IMG/VR virus record: IMGVR_UViG_3300020438_000117 | Location: 1-36,427 of that record | Strand: one strand, 5' to 3' | Source: a virus | DNA length: 36,427 nucleotides | Shown here: one piece after another, positions 25,217 through 32,791 of the stretch | Numbering within the stretch: the first letter of the stretch is position 1 | Layout: every line of letters starts with the position of its first letter | The notes under the pieces: model-generated | What the model saw: only the letters and a program-made list of their open reading frames with translations | Told to the model about the DNA's origin: nothing | Databases searched by the model: none | Position numbers and translations under genes: made by a program

Positions 25217-25855
25217 TTAACCAAGAATATATCGATCATAAGCAAACTGAACTGTTATCTTAACCAGATCAGCTGCACCATATTGAACAGGAATAGATAT
25301 CATTCCTTTTGGAAAGGCATTAATAAATTCATACATTATAGCATCATCACTATTTAAATCTTTATTAAATTTTACGATTGATAATGACCCACACTTATAT
25401 CCAATTTTATTATCTTGTCTCATAGGATAATTAAATCTTCTATAATAACTTAAATTATCCTTCTTATTAATACCCAAATAATTATCATCTCCAGAAATAT
25501 AATCCATCCACCCCTCAAAGAATTTTAATGTATTATATTTTGTATCAACATAAAAACTAAAATCACTATCAACATATAATCTGTTATGTGCAAACTGTTG
25601 ATTTATACCATGAAAATTATCTTTAACTTCTGCTGTAGCAAATGAACTTGTTGGAAGTGTAGCCTCTGAGCACATTATTCCAATTCCAGAACCAGTAGCA
25701 TAACTTCTGGGTATATCATAATACTGACGCAAATATCTTTCTAAATCTGCAGTTATACCAGAGATATTTACTTGATATTGATTATTCAAAGAAACCTTAC
25801 TAATGTCCATCTTAGTAAGAGCACCCATCTTATATTTTGAAATAATCCCTGCCAC
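25217..25855 (-). CDS. Tail-tube-fold structural protein, probable gp54-type tube initiator
   Basis: A 212-residue protein with a GTG start at 25855 preceded by AAGG. The middle has LPTSSFATAEV..., an FSFYVDTKY strand and an FFEGWMDYISG helix. The end, EFINAFPKGMISIPVQYGAADLVKITVQFAYDRYIL, has the strand-helix-strand ending of phage tail-tube proteins (T4 gp19, gp48, gp54 share this fold). In T4, gp48 and gp54 join the baseplate to the tube. gp48 is encoded just across the divergent promoter region, so this protein is likely gp54 or a hub-tube adaptor. T4 gp54 is 320 residues, much longer, so the exact equivalence is uncertain; another tube-like baseplate component is possible. Confidence 0.6.
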   Translation of the reverse strand: MAGIISKYKMGALTKMDISKVSLNNQYQVNISGITADLERYLRQYYDIPRSYATGSGIGIMCSEATLPTSSFATAEVKDNFHGINQQFAHNRLYVDSDFSFYVDTKYNTLKFFEGWMDYISGDDNYLGINKKDNLSYYRRFNYPMRQDNKIGYKCGSLSIVKFNKDLNSDDAIMYEFINAFPKGMISIPVQYGAADLVKITVQFAYDRYILG

Positions 25856-25856
25856 T

Positions 25857-25891
25857 CTAAATACCTTATATTAATATTATTAAGTATTTAG
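25857..25891. promoter_or_regulatory. Divergent late-promoter palindrome
   Basis: CTAAATAC (25857-25864) on the plus strand and its exact inverse GTATTTAG (25884-25891) are separated by 19 AT-rich bases. The plus-strand copy points to gp4 (ATG 25892) and the minus-strand copy points to the tube-fold gene (GTG 25855). Each motif is about 28 bases from the start codon it faces. Confidence 0.65.
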
Positions 25892-26332
25892 ATGTCTTAT
25901 AAAGGAAGATATCAACCGAATAACCCCTTAAAGTATAAAGGTAACTTTCGGAACATCATTTATCGTTCTCTATGGGAACTCAAGTTCATGAAATATTGTG
26001 ATAGTAATCAGAATATTTTAGAATGGGGTAGTGAAGAATTTTGTCTTCCTTATAGATCTCCATTAGATAATAGGGTTCATAGATACTTCCCAGACTTTTA
26101 CATTAAGGTAAAAGAAAAGACTGGAAAGATTAAAAAGTATGTAATTGAAATAAAACCTCAAAAACAGTGTATCGAACCTAAAAAACAAAAAAAGAAAACT
26201 AAAAGTTATATTTACGAAGTCCGTCAATATGTACAGAATCAAGCAAAATGGAAAGCTGCAAAGGATTATTGTCTTGATAGAGGATTAGAATTTAAAGTAT
26301 TAACAGAGAACGAATTAGGAATAACCCGATGA
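25892..26332 (+). CDS. 4: gp4-like head completion protein with PD-(D/E)XK nuclease fold
   Basis: A 146-residue protein close in length and pattern to T4 gp4 (about 150 residues), which completes DNA-filled heads before tail joining. Visible hallmarks are KYKGNFRNIIYRSLWELKF near the N-terminus, LEWGSEEFCLPYRS, then HRYFPDFYI (Asp68) and YVIEIKPQ (Glu86, Lys88), the PD...ExK signature of restriction-type nucleases. The C-terminal helix (YVQNQAKWKAAKDYC) is also family-typical. It is the first gene of the only plus-strand cluster and its stop overlaps the next start (ATGA). No strong ribosome site precedes the ATG, and the leader from the late motif would be about 20 bases. Confidence 0.85.
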   Translation: MSYKGRYQPNNPLKYKGNFRNIIYRSLWELKFMKYCDSNQNILEWGSEEFCLPYRSPLDNRVHRYFPDFYIKVKEKTGKIKKYVIEIKPQKQCIEPKKQKKKTKSYIYEVRQYVQNQAKWKAAKDYCLDRGLEFKVLTENELGITR

Positions 26333-26709
26333 CAAATAGTTACCCCACAGACGATAAACATAATAGAATTCGTAGTGTTGTTAATAATTTAATAGGAACA
26401 GAGGATTCTGAAGATTTAATGTTAGAACTAATGGATGCATTAAGCGATTCAGTTTCAGCAATACCAGACGCTGGAAAATATTATACTTTCTTATATGCAC
26501 CCAAAACTTCCAATTTACAATATGATGCACATCCATTAGTTGCAGTTACTGACATACTTCGATGGGGTTTTAAAGGATTCAATTATCATTGGGGTGAAAT
26601 GAGGCAATATACATGGCAAGAGATAGTTGGCCAAGTGTATGAAATCTATCCAGAGGAACTTCCTGATGCCAGAGAAATACCTTTTCAGAATATTCGTCTA
26701 AATAGTTAA
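26329..26709 (+). CDS. Conserved cyanomyovirus protein of unknown function (126 aa)
   Basis: A 126-residue acidic protein. Residues 20-45 form a helix (EDSEDLMLELMDALSDSVS). The second half has aromatic-rich motifs ILRWGFKGFNYHWGEMRQYTW and QVYEIYPEELPDAR. I recall similar proteins in cyanomyoviruses without a function. Its ATG overlaps the gp4 stop by four bases, and a CTAAATA motif for gp48 lies inside its last codons. No enzyme motif is apparent. Context suggests a role in head completion or baseplate assembly, but nothing in the sequence proves it. Confidence 0.65.
   Translation: MTNSYPTDDKHNRIRSVVNNLIGTEDSEDLMLELMDALSDSVSAIPDAGKYYTFLYAPKTSNLQYDAHPLVAVTDILRWGFKGFNYHWGEMRQYTWQEIVGQVYEIYPEELPDAREIPFQNIRLNS
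26698..26704 (+). promoter_or_regulatory. Late-promoter-like CTAAATA upstream of gp48
   Basis: CTAAATA on the plus strand overlaps the last codons of the 126-residue gene and lies 27 bases before the gp48 ATG, which has an AAGG ribosome site. It has the same motif and spacing class as the other late motifs in the window. Confidence 0.5.
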
Positions 26710-26730
26710 AATTAATACATAAGGTCGATA

Positions 26731-27912
26731 ATGCCACCAAGATTAACAGGAGCACAAAGAAGAGCTGAAAGAGAAAGAAAAAGAAAGTTAAGAAATCAAC
26801 CAGCATTAACTAATAATATGTCTTTAACTGAAGAAGACAAACAAGATGCTGCTGATGAGGAAGCACTCACTCAAATTTTATCCAATAGTGACAATTATAG
26901 AAAAGTTACTGATCAGGATGGTAAGGTCGCTATAATGGAAGGAGGTGGTCCAAATTTAAAGGTAAAATCTCTAGTAGGAACAAATAAAGAAGTACAAAAG
27001 AATATAAGAGAAGGAGTTCCAGATGTACCAAAAGCAGAAATATTAAGTAAAAAGGAGAAAGTTAACAAACCAACTGTACCAGATAAATTTGCTGATGTCA
27101 GATATCCTTATAGTGCAATAACCAACACTATGGATTTTATGAAATTCTCAGTATATAAGTATGTCAGAGGTGGTGGTACAGTAACTTCAAGAAATGAAGA
27201 AAGTTTATTAAAAAAAGATAGACTTGGAGCAGTATTTCTTCCAATTCCATCACAATTAGTTGATTCAAATACAACAGACTATGGACAAGGTTCTCTGAAT
27301 TTTATTCAAGAAGCAGGAATAGAAGGTGGAAGTGCTCTTATTGGAGGTGATACTGAAGGGGCAAAAAAAGCAATTAACAGTCTGGTTGCAGGAGTAACAG
27401 GAAATAAAGATTTGGTTTCAAATTATGCTGCAACCCAAGCAGTTAATTCTTTATTAGGGGGAAGTTTACCATTCAGTGAAGTAATGGCTAGAAGTAGTGC
27501 AAATGTATTGAATCCTAATATGGAATTATTATTCAAAGGTCCAACCTTAAGAAATTTTAATTTCCAATTCAAATTTACACCAAGATTTCAAAAAGAAGCA
27601 GAAACAGTAAGAACCATAATAAAAATATTCAAAAGAAATATGGCTCCACGTACACAGAATGCACAATTATTAAAAACACCAAATATTTTTGAAATTCAAT
27701 ATATTGGAAAAGCACGAGATTATTTAAATAGAATGAAATTATGTGCTCTAAGAAATGTTACCATGAATTATACAGGTGAAGGAAACTTTACAACATATAA
27801 TGATGGATCCCCAATTTCAATGATTATGACACTTTCATTCACAGAATTAACACCAATATATAATGAAGATTATGCTGCATATGATAATACATCAGATGGA
27901 GTAGGTTACTAA
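26731..27912 (+). CDS. 48: gp48-like baseplate tail-tube cap protein
   Basis: A 393-residue protein (T4 gp48: 364) with a basic N-terminal tail (RRAERERKRKLRNQ), a variable charged region to about residue 110, and a conserved C-terminal half. The half contains PNMELLFKGPTLRNFNFQFKFTPR, RTIIKIFKRNMAP, IFEIQYIGKARDYLNRMK and MTLSFTELTPIY, which match the T4 gp48 / tail-tube fold. T4 gp48 caps the baseplate hub and nucleates the tail tube with gp54. AAGG precedes the ATG. One base separates its stop from gp53. The assignment is secure from the C-terminal motifs; the long low-complexity N-terminus differs from T4. Confidence 0.85.
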   Translation: MPPRLTGAQRRAERERKRKLRNQPALTNNMSLTEEDKQDAADEEALTQILSNSDNYRKVTDQDGKVAIMEGGGPNLKVKSLVGTNKEVQKNIREGVPDVPKAEILSKKEKVNKPTVPDKFADVRYPYSAITNTMDFMKFSVYKYVRGGGTVTSRNEESLLKKDRLGAVFLPIPSQLVDSNTTDYGQGSLNFIQEAGIEGGSALIGGDTEGAKKAINSLVAGVTGNKDLVSNYAATQAVNSLLGGSLPFSEVMARSSANVLNPNMELLFKGPTLRNFNFQFKFTPRFQKEAETVRTIIKIFKRNMAPRTQNAQLLKTPNIFEIQYIGKARDYLNRMKLCALRNVTMNYTGEGNFTTYNDGSPISMIMTLSFTELTPIYNEDYAAYDNTSDGVGY

Positions 27913-27913
27913 A

Positions 27914-28582
27914 ATGGGATATTTCAGAGAACTACCAAATTTAGAATATCAGAATTTTTTATCTGATGCTATATCATCTCAAAGTTACTTATTAGTTAAA
28001 AACTTATTCAGAAGAAATAAATTACGTGATGACCTACAAAATGTTTTCACAATTTTTAATAAGTATGAGATAGTAGAAGGTGCCCGACCAGATACCATTG
28101 CAGAAGAATATTATAACAATTCAGAATTTGATTGGGTGGTATTATTAACTGCTGGTATTATAAATGTGAGAAATGAATGGCCATTATCAAACAAAGATTT
28201 ATATAACTATGCAGAAGAAGTTTATGGTACTAAATTGAATAATGTTCATCACTATGAAACCATAGAAGTTAAAGATTCTTCAGGTAGATTAATAATGCCA
28301 GCAGGTAAAATTGTAGATGAAGATTTTACAATTCCTGATCCAGCAGACTCATTATCAGAAAGTGAAGGTACTCTTAGTGGAAGTAAAATTAGAAAAGAAA
28401 TTAGTAATTATGAATATGAAACAATTAAAAATGAAAAGAAAAGTTCAATATATCTTCTCAAAAAAACTTATTTGCAACAATTCTTGAATGATATGAGAAA
28501 TATCATGAGATATAAAGACTCTTCACAAAAAATTAATTCTAGTCTAATACGAACAGAAAATACTAATGTTGTAGCCAAATAA
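27914..28582 (+). CDS. 53: gp53-like baseplate wedge protein
   Basis: A 222-residue protein, close to T4 gp53 (196). The opening (MGYFRELPNLEYQNFL), LFRRNKLRDDLQNVFTIFNKYEI, RPDTIAEEYYNNSEFDWVVLL and NEWPLSNKDLYNYAEE are family-typical. gp53 joins six wedges into the baseplate around the hub. It is the last gene of the plus-strand cluster, follows gp48 by one base, and is closed by a strong hairpin terminator whose first bases overlap its stop codon. The C-terminal ~70 residues are Lys/Ser-rich and helical. Confidence 0.88.
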   Translation: MGYFRELPNLEYQNFLSDAISSQSYLLVKNLFRRNKLRDDLQNVFTIFNKYEIVEGARPDTIAEEYYNNSEFDWVVLLTAGIINVRNEWPLSNKDLYNYAEEVYGTKLNNVHHYETIEVKDSSGRLIMPAGKIVDEDFTIPDPADSLSESEGTLSGSKIRKEISNYEYETIKNEKKSSIYLLKKTYLQQFLNDMRNIMRYKDSSQKINSSLIRTENTNVVAK

Positions 28583-28608
28583 AAAGGGGGTCAAAAGACC
28601 CCCTTTTT
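28581..28608. terminator. Bidirectional intrinsic terminator between gp53 and gp32
   Basis: A perfect 12-bp stem, AAAAAGGGGGTC (28581-28592) with GACCCCCTTTTT (28597-28608), closes an AAAA loop. The A/T arms give a U-tract on both strands, so it can end gp53 transcripts (plus) and gp32 transcripts (minus), which converge here. Confidence 0.9.
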
Positions 28609-28614
28609 AATGTT

Positions 28615-29505
28615 TTATGATTCTGCTAGTTTAGCAAAATACGATAGTGGATCTTCTTCTTCAGAGGAAGTAGGAGTTGGTGCAGCAACAGCAGCACTAA
28701 CTAGTTCTTCTGCAGAACCACGATCATTATCCTCATCAACAGTTTCTACATCTTGACGAACTGTAGTCTTATTGCCAAGAACATAACCAAGACGCTTCTT
28801 CAAATCTTCATAAGACTTGAACTGATCAGCACCGACAAACTCTTGAAGAGAACTTTCTTTCTTCCATAGTCCTTCTAGTGCGTCGTCATCATCCAATACT
28901 GGAGTGACAGCAGTAAACTCAGAAGAGTCGTAGTTACGATAACCAGCAACGTTCTTTGCCTTCAACTTGAAGTTAGCACCTTGCCAGAAATCAAATGGAT
29001 CAATTGCTTCTTCATCCTCAAACTCAGGTTGCATTGCTGCAGTTAGTTTGTCAAAGATTTTCTTACCATACTTGTATAAGAATACTTTACCTTCGTTCTC
29101 AGGATTTGTTGGATCCTTCACAACATAGATGTTACTGATATATGTAAGTTTACGCTTCTGCTTACGAGCAGCATCTTTACCAGCATCTGTGCCATTGTTC
29201 CAGAGTGTAGTATTAAACTCAGAAACAGGATCCTTTTGACCAAGAGTAGTCAAAGAATTTTCGATGTACCAACCACCAGGCCCTTGAAAGGCATGAGAGT
29301 ATAGTTTTACAAATGGTAGATCCTCACCATCGGGAGCAGGTAGGAAACGAATGACGGCATATCCATTACCTGATTTATCACATTCTAATTTCCATAAACG
29401 GTCATCACCTGATGAACCATTGTTATTCATTTTTTCGACTTCCTTCACAAGTTTTTGTGTAAGAGAGCCCAGTTTTGATTGCTTTTTAAGATTAGCAAAC
29501 GACAT
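28615..29505 (-). CDS. 32: gp32 single-stranded DNA-binding protein
   Basis: A 296-residue protein (T4 gp32: 301). The N-terminal basic region (NLKKQSKLGSLTQKLVKEVEKM) matches the self-interaction domain. The core has DDRLWKLECDKSGNGYAVIRFLP, SHAFQGPGGWYIENS, VFLYKYGKKIFDKL and FDFWQGANFKLKAK, the gp32 OB fold. The C-terminus is acidic (EEEDPLSYFAKLAES), the tail that recruits gp59 and other partners in T4. Of the T4 zinc ligands only the His (His71) remains; the three Cys positions are not cysteine (only Cys42 occurs in the core), so zinc binding as in T4 is unlikely. A GAGG ribosome site and a dedicated sigma70 promoter precede it; it is the last gene of the replication operon. Confidence 0.95.
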   Translation of the reverse strand: MSFANLKKQSKLGSLTQKLVKEVEKMNNNGSSGDDRLWKLECDKSGNGYAVIRFLPAPDGEDLPFVKLYSHAFQGPGGWYIENSLTTLGQKDPVSEFNTTLWNNGTDAGKDAARKQKRKLTYISNIYVVKDPTNPENEGKVFLYKYGKKIFDKLTAAMQPEFEDEEAIDPFDFWQGANFKLKAKNVAGYRNYDSSEFTAVTPVLDDDDALEGLWKKESSLQEFVGADQFKSYEDLKKRLGYVLGNKTTVRQDVETVDEDNDRGSAEELVSAAVAAPTPTSSEEEDPLSYFAKLAES

Positions 29506-29546
29506 TTAGTTACCTCGGATTTAATTGGATTTGTTGGATTGGTTTT

Positions 29547-29575
29547 ATTATAACAAAGAATTGATTTTTAGTCAA
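29547..29575 (-). promoter_or_regulatory. Sigma70-type promoter for gp32
   Basis: On the minus strand TTGACT (29575-29570) and TATAAT (29552-29547) are separated by exactly 17 bases. The -10 is a perfect consensus. The -35 overlaps the stop of the upstream FFDSEIV gene. gp32 can therefore be transcribed by host polymerase independently of the operon. Confidence 0.85.
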
Positions 29576-29897
29576 CAGCATTTTTCATTTTATCAATAGT
29601 TTTTTTCATAGTATCAAATAAAATATTAACATCAGTTCCATGGGGAAAACCCAGTGAAGAAACTGACTGTATCAAATTCTCTTTCATTTTAACTGCTTCA
29701 GGATCATCAGAAAGTGACAATCTTGTATACATGATACGCTGTTTATCTAACAGTTCTGATAGATCATCAATATGTTCCAATTGCTTGTCACGAGATAATG
29801 ATCCAAAAGAAAAAACACTTCCGTATATTTCCTCTTGTAATTTATTAATTTCCGTTAGTTCTTCACGAACTATTTCAGAATCAAAAAATTCACTCAT
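29568..29897 (-). CDS. FFDSEIV protein resembling a cyanobacterial DUF1825-like family (109 aa)
   Basis: A 109-residue helical protein: SEFFDSEIVREELTEINKLQ, then LDKQRIMYTRLSLSDDPEAV, and FDTMKKTIDKMKN near the end. As I remember it, the cyanobacterial DUF1825 family has the same order (FFDSEIVQQE, RYRIFMKR-ELSED, MF-QM) and length. It lies between gp59 and gp32, overlapping the gp59 start side by 8 bases, so it is co-translated with the replication genes. No DNA-binding motif is visible. The gp33 coactivator is an alternative label for a gene in this position, but the gp33-like motif is in a different gene of the operon (31103-31363). Function unknown; host-derived origin is an inference. 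Confidence 0.6.
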   Translation of the reverse strand: MSEFFDSEIVREELTEINKLQEEIYGSVFSFGSLSRDKQLEHIDDLSELLDKQRIMYTRLSLSDDPEAVKMKENLIQSVSSLGFPHGTDVNILFDTMKKTIDKMKNAVD

Positions 29898-30486
29898 CGA
29901 TTAACTCCCTCAAAATTTTTTTATATTGGAACACATTAATATTTAGGAAAGGAATATATTTTTTTATCTTTAAACTGACGGATTCCCACACTGGATCATT
30001 TAATTTCTTATCAAAATTTTTTACGAAAGAAAAGACTTTTTCCAGTATCGTAACTGTCTCTAGCGAAATCTCTCCACCCAGATATTTTTTTAATAATAGA
30101 GGATGGCCTTTCGAGCAATCGAATACTGTTTGTAATTCGTTCTCCAATAGAAGTTTCTCTGACTCCTCCTTGAAAATATAAGTCATACTCTGTCTCCGTC
30201 TCATCCACTCTGCGTAGGTTCTTTCTCCAGAATTGATAATTTCTCCGATCCATAGGTTTTGTGGGTTGTCTGTTATTGTAAAATTTGCTAATAAAAAATC
30301 TACTATTTCTTGATTAGAGTACTTTCTTGAAGTTTTCTCAAACCAATACTTATCCTTTCGTTTATTAAAGGATGTCATGGTTGCTCTCGACTTACCACCA
30401 TATTTTATAAAGTCATACTTAGGATTAGTAAAATGACTTTTCATAGAAAGATAAGTTCTATAAGTCTCAAATGGTGTCACTTTCAT
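29890..30486 (-). CDS. 59: gp59-like loader of replicative helicase
   Basis: A 198-residue basic protein (T4 gp59: 217). It matches at YRTYLSMKSHFTNPKYDFIKY, FNKRKDKYWFEKTSRKYSNQEI, then DFLLANF, LWIGEI and the C-terminal DPVWESVSLKIKKYIPFL. In T4, gp59 binds forked DNA and gp32 and loads the gp41 helicase. The gene overlaps the stop of the 2OG oxygenase by four bases at its start and the FFDSEIV gene at its end. Its neighbour gp32 is its binding partner in T4. Confidence 0.85.
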   Translation of the reverse strand: MKVTPFETYRTYLSMKSHFTNPKYDFIKYGGKSRATMTSFNKRKDKYWFEKTSRKYSNQEIVDFLLANFTITDNPQNLWIGEIINSGERTYAEWMRRRQSMTYIFKEESEKLLLENELQTVFDCSKGHPLLLKKYLGGEISLETVTILEKVFSFVKNFDKKLNDPVWESVSLKIKKYIPFLNINVFQYKKILRELIDE

Positions 30487-31103
30487 TTACTCTTAGATCC
30501 AAAAAAACTGGAGATACAATATCTTCCATATCCATCATAATAATCAGAATCATTTATACTTACTTGTCTTACACCATGTGTAACCCAACCTGGTAATATA
30601 ATTATAGAATTATTATCACAGGAATATTCATAATTATAATCAGGAAAATATACTTCACCACCACTAAACTTTTTAGGTTCTTTATAAAAATAAGAAAATG
30701 CTAAAAACTGAAATGTTTTATCACAATGTGGTTCATAATATTCACCATCATGATAATATCTTACTTTTGTAATATCCCAATTAGATTCGGTAGCAATACA
30801 ACAACAATCATGAATTTTAGAAAATAAATGCAATGCTTCACACGTAAAAAGTTTTCTATTTACAGTTAAAATATTAGATAGATTTCTATGTTTTTTAGTA
30901 TAAACACCATCTAATTCTAATGCATGAGAATTTGTTTTATCTACAACTCCACCAAAGTCTTTAGCTTCTAACAGTTTTCCTGGTTTAGTGTAAAATTTAA
31001 GTTCTTCCCATACCAATTCAAGTTCCTTTTCATTATAAAAATCTTCAACGATTAAATGTGGAAAAGGTTCTTCTAAGGCATATCCTGTAAGTACCTCACC
31101 CAT
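30483..31103 (-). CDS. 2-oxoglutarate/Fe(II)-dependent oxygenase (prolyl-hydroxylase type)
   Basis: A 206-residue protein with the iron facial triad His126-x-Asp128 (in EPHCDK) and His176 (in WVTHGV), and the 2OG-binding Arg194 in GYGRYCISSFFG. The strands FLAFSYFYKEPKKFSGGE and NSIIILPGWVTHG are characteristic of the P4H-like double-stranded beta-helix. Such oxygenases are frequent in marine T4-like phages; the substrate is unknown. It begins with a one-base overlap (TAATG) after the gp33-like gene and has no ribosome site of its own, so it should be translated by reinitiation. Two consecutive cysteines plus one (CCC at 100-102) are unusual but not part of the active site. Confidence 0.88.
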   Translation of the reverse strand: MGEVLTGYALEEPFPHLIVEDFYNEKELELVWEELKFYTKPGKLLEAKDFGGVVDKTNSHALELDGVYTKKHRNLSNILTVNRKLFTCEALHLFSKIHDCCCIATESNWDITKVRYYHDGEYYEPHCDKTFQFLAFSYFYKEPKKFSGGEVYFPDYNYEYSCDNNSIIILPGWVTHGVRQVSINDSDYYDGYGRYCISSFFGSKSK

Positions 31104-31363
31104 TATAATGGCAATTTAGCTCTAGAAGTTTTTTTCATAAAGTTAAGTTCTTGAGCATCATATTTTAATTTCTCTTTAAGAGGTTTAGAAACAAGTTTAG
31201 TCACTGATTCTATTTCTAAATTATTAATCTCACAATAATAACATATTGCATCAATATAATTCATTTCTTCTTTAGAAACAATTGATTCAATTTCTATAGC
31301 AAATTTTTGAGGAGTTAAAAATTTACTCTCAATTGCCTTTTCAAGTTCTTTATTCTTTTCCAT
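31103..31363 (-). CDS. 33: gp33-like late-transcription coactivator (86 aa)
   Basis: The frame is open from 31468, but I start it at the ATG at 31363 because a GGAG ribosome site precedes that codon and the overlap with the exonuclease gene falls from 119 to 14 bases. The 86-residue product has EIESIVSKEEMNYIDAICYYCEINNLEIESVTKLVSKPLKEKL, which parallels T4 gp33 (EEFGMSYLEATTAFLEEN... then IPSGIIEKI). T4 gp33 bridges gp45 clamp and RNA polymerase at late promoters with gp55. The late-promoter motifs in this window would be its targets. T4 gp33 is 112 residues with a hydrophobic C-terminus; here the end is AKLPL. The identification is by motif memory only. Confidence 0.6.
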   Translation of the reverse strand: MEKNKELEKAIESKFLTPQKFAIEIESIVSKEEMNYIDAICYYCEINNLEIESVTKLVSKPLKEKLKYDAQELNFMKKTSRAKLPL

Positions 31364-32033
31364 AGAGCTCCAATTTATCTCCAACAAACTTTCTAATATA
31401 TTTGTCGAGAAGTTTGATGTACTTTGATTTGTCTGATTCTTCATAGACGACACATTCTCCATTTTCACAAGCCATGATAATTACAAGTTTTTTTATTGAG
31501 ATGTTTTTCATCTCATATAGCATACATCCGTATGCCATTGCCTGAACAAAATAATGTTCAATCCACTCTCGTGGTTTAGGTTTTTTAGATGTCTTAAAAT
31601 CTATTATTGCCAGATCACCATCATATTCTGCAATACAATCAACGGTTCCAGCAATTCCTAGTTGTTTACTATATAGCGGCCCTTCCAGAGCATAGATATT
31701 ATCTATTTTATTAAGTGTACCCTTTGCTATCTTAAATAAGAAATCAGATATGGGTGGAACTTTAGGAAGGACTTCATCATTCTTTAAGTAATGTTCAGTC
31801 AGAGTATGCATATCAGTTCCACGGGTTGTAGCCGCTTTCGTGATCTTATCTGCTGTCTCATTACCTACCTTCTTTCTCCAATTAATAAAGATTTCTTTAT
31901 TAAAATGACTAGTAACAGAAGTAATAGATACTAACTTAAGTAATTCTTCCTCTTCTGGAATAGAATAATAACGAACACTATCTATAGTCTCTCTTTTGAG
32001 AGGTTCTAGATTCAAATCAACATGATTAAACAT
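31350..32033 (-). CDS. PD-(D/E)XK exonuclease, RecB/Cas4-like
   Basis: A 227-residue nuclease with the RecB-like motif set: RGTDMH (His76), GTVDCIAEYDGD (Asp132), IDFKTSKK (Asp145, Lys147) and YFVQAMAYG (Gln164). It lacks the Cas4 C-terminal cysteine cluster. Such genes occur in cyanomyoviruses next to phoH and probably act in recombination or degradation of host DNA; the exact substrate is unknown. Its start follows the phoH stop with a one-base overlap. Its end overlaps the gp33-like gene. Confidence 0.85.
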   Translation of the reverse strand: MFNHVDLNLEPLKRETIDSVRYYSIPEEEELLKLVSITSVTSHFNKEIFINWRKKVGNETADKITKAATTRGTDMHTLTEHYLKNDEVLPKVPPISDFLFKIAKGTLNKIDNIYALEGPLYSKQLGIAGTVDCIAEYDGDLAIIDFKTSKKPKPREWIEHYFVQAMAYGCMLYEMKNISIKKLVIIMACENGECVVYEESDKSKYIKLLDKYIRKFVGDKLELYGKE

Positions 32034-32791
32034 TAAAGTCCTATTTCAATTTTAGCAGTAAGGTATTCTTTGACTAATCCAGAACGAACGATATCATCAA
32101 TACCAAATTCTATTATATCAAAAGATGGCATTTTACGCAAGATGTTCATAAAGTCTACAATACCATTACGATCATTAGTTTTAACTAAATCTGATTGGCT
32201 GGAATCACCACAGAAAATAATTCTAGTATTTTCACCAACTCTGGTAATAATACTGTCTAATTCATGGAAGTTTAAGTTTTGAAACTCATCTACAATCACA
32301 ATAGAATTATCTAATGTAGTTCCACGAAGGAATGATGTACTCCAAAACTTAATTGTATCCTGTGCTTTAAGATTACCATATAGCATCTCAAAATCAGCAT
32401 CAGAGGGCATTTGAAACATATACTTAACCATATTCTTATAAGGAATTTGGTAAATATCTGCCTTATCCTCATGATCACCAGGTAAGAAACCAATCTCTCT
32501 TGTGGCTACCAATGAACGAACCAAATAAATCTGTTCATAAGGTGTAGTATCACTCAGAACATCAGACATTGCATTATAAAGACTGATAAAGGTTTTACCA
32601 GTACCTGCCACACCATAAGCAACTAAATGTTTTCCACCTTTATAGGATTTAAACAATCGTTTTTGATTATCGTTAAGTGGTTCTATATCTACCAAATACC
32701 CAGAACCAAGAGGTTTTTTCCTCTTCATCTGCTTTGCTGTTAGACCAACTCCAATGGGTTGATCTGCAGATGCTCTCTTTCTTCTTGCCAT
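32033..32791 (-). CDS. phoH: PhoH-like P-loop ATPase
   Basis: A 252-residue protein with Walker A GVAGTGKT (60-67) and Walker B IVIVDEF (Asp168, Glu169), and the PhoH features LNDNQKRLF, YLVRSLVATREIGFLPGD and NTRIIFCGDSSQSDL. PhoH is widespread in marine phages and often linked to phosphate stress or RNA metabolism in the literature, but its role in infection is not settled; it is named only by homology. It overlaps the 83-residue gene by one base and the exonuclease by one base. No Pho-box could be identified by eye upstream. Confidence 0.95.
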   Translation of the reverse strand: MARRKRASADQPIGVGLTAKQMKRKKPLGSGYLVDIEPLNDNQKRLFKSYKGGKHLVAYGVAGTGKTFISLYNAMSDVLSDTTPYEQIYLVRSLVATREIGFLPGDHEDKADIYQIPYKNMVKYMFQMPSDADFEMLYGNLKAQDTIKFWSTSFLRGTTLDNSIVIVDEFQNLNFHELDSIITRVGENTRIIFCGDSSQSDLVKTNDRNGIVDFMNILRKMPSFDIIEFGIDDIVRSGLVKEYLTAKIEIGL

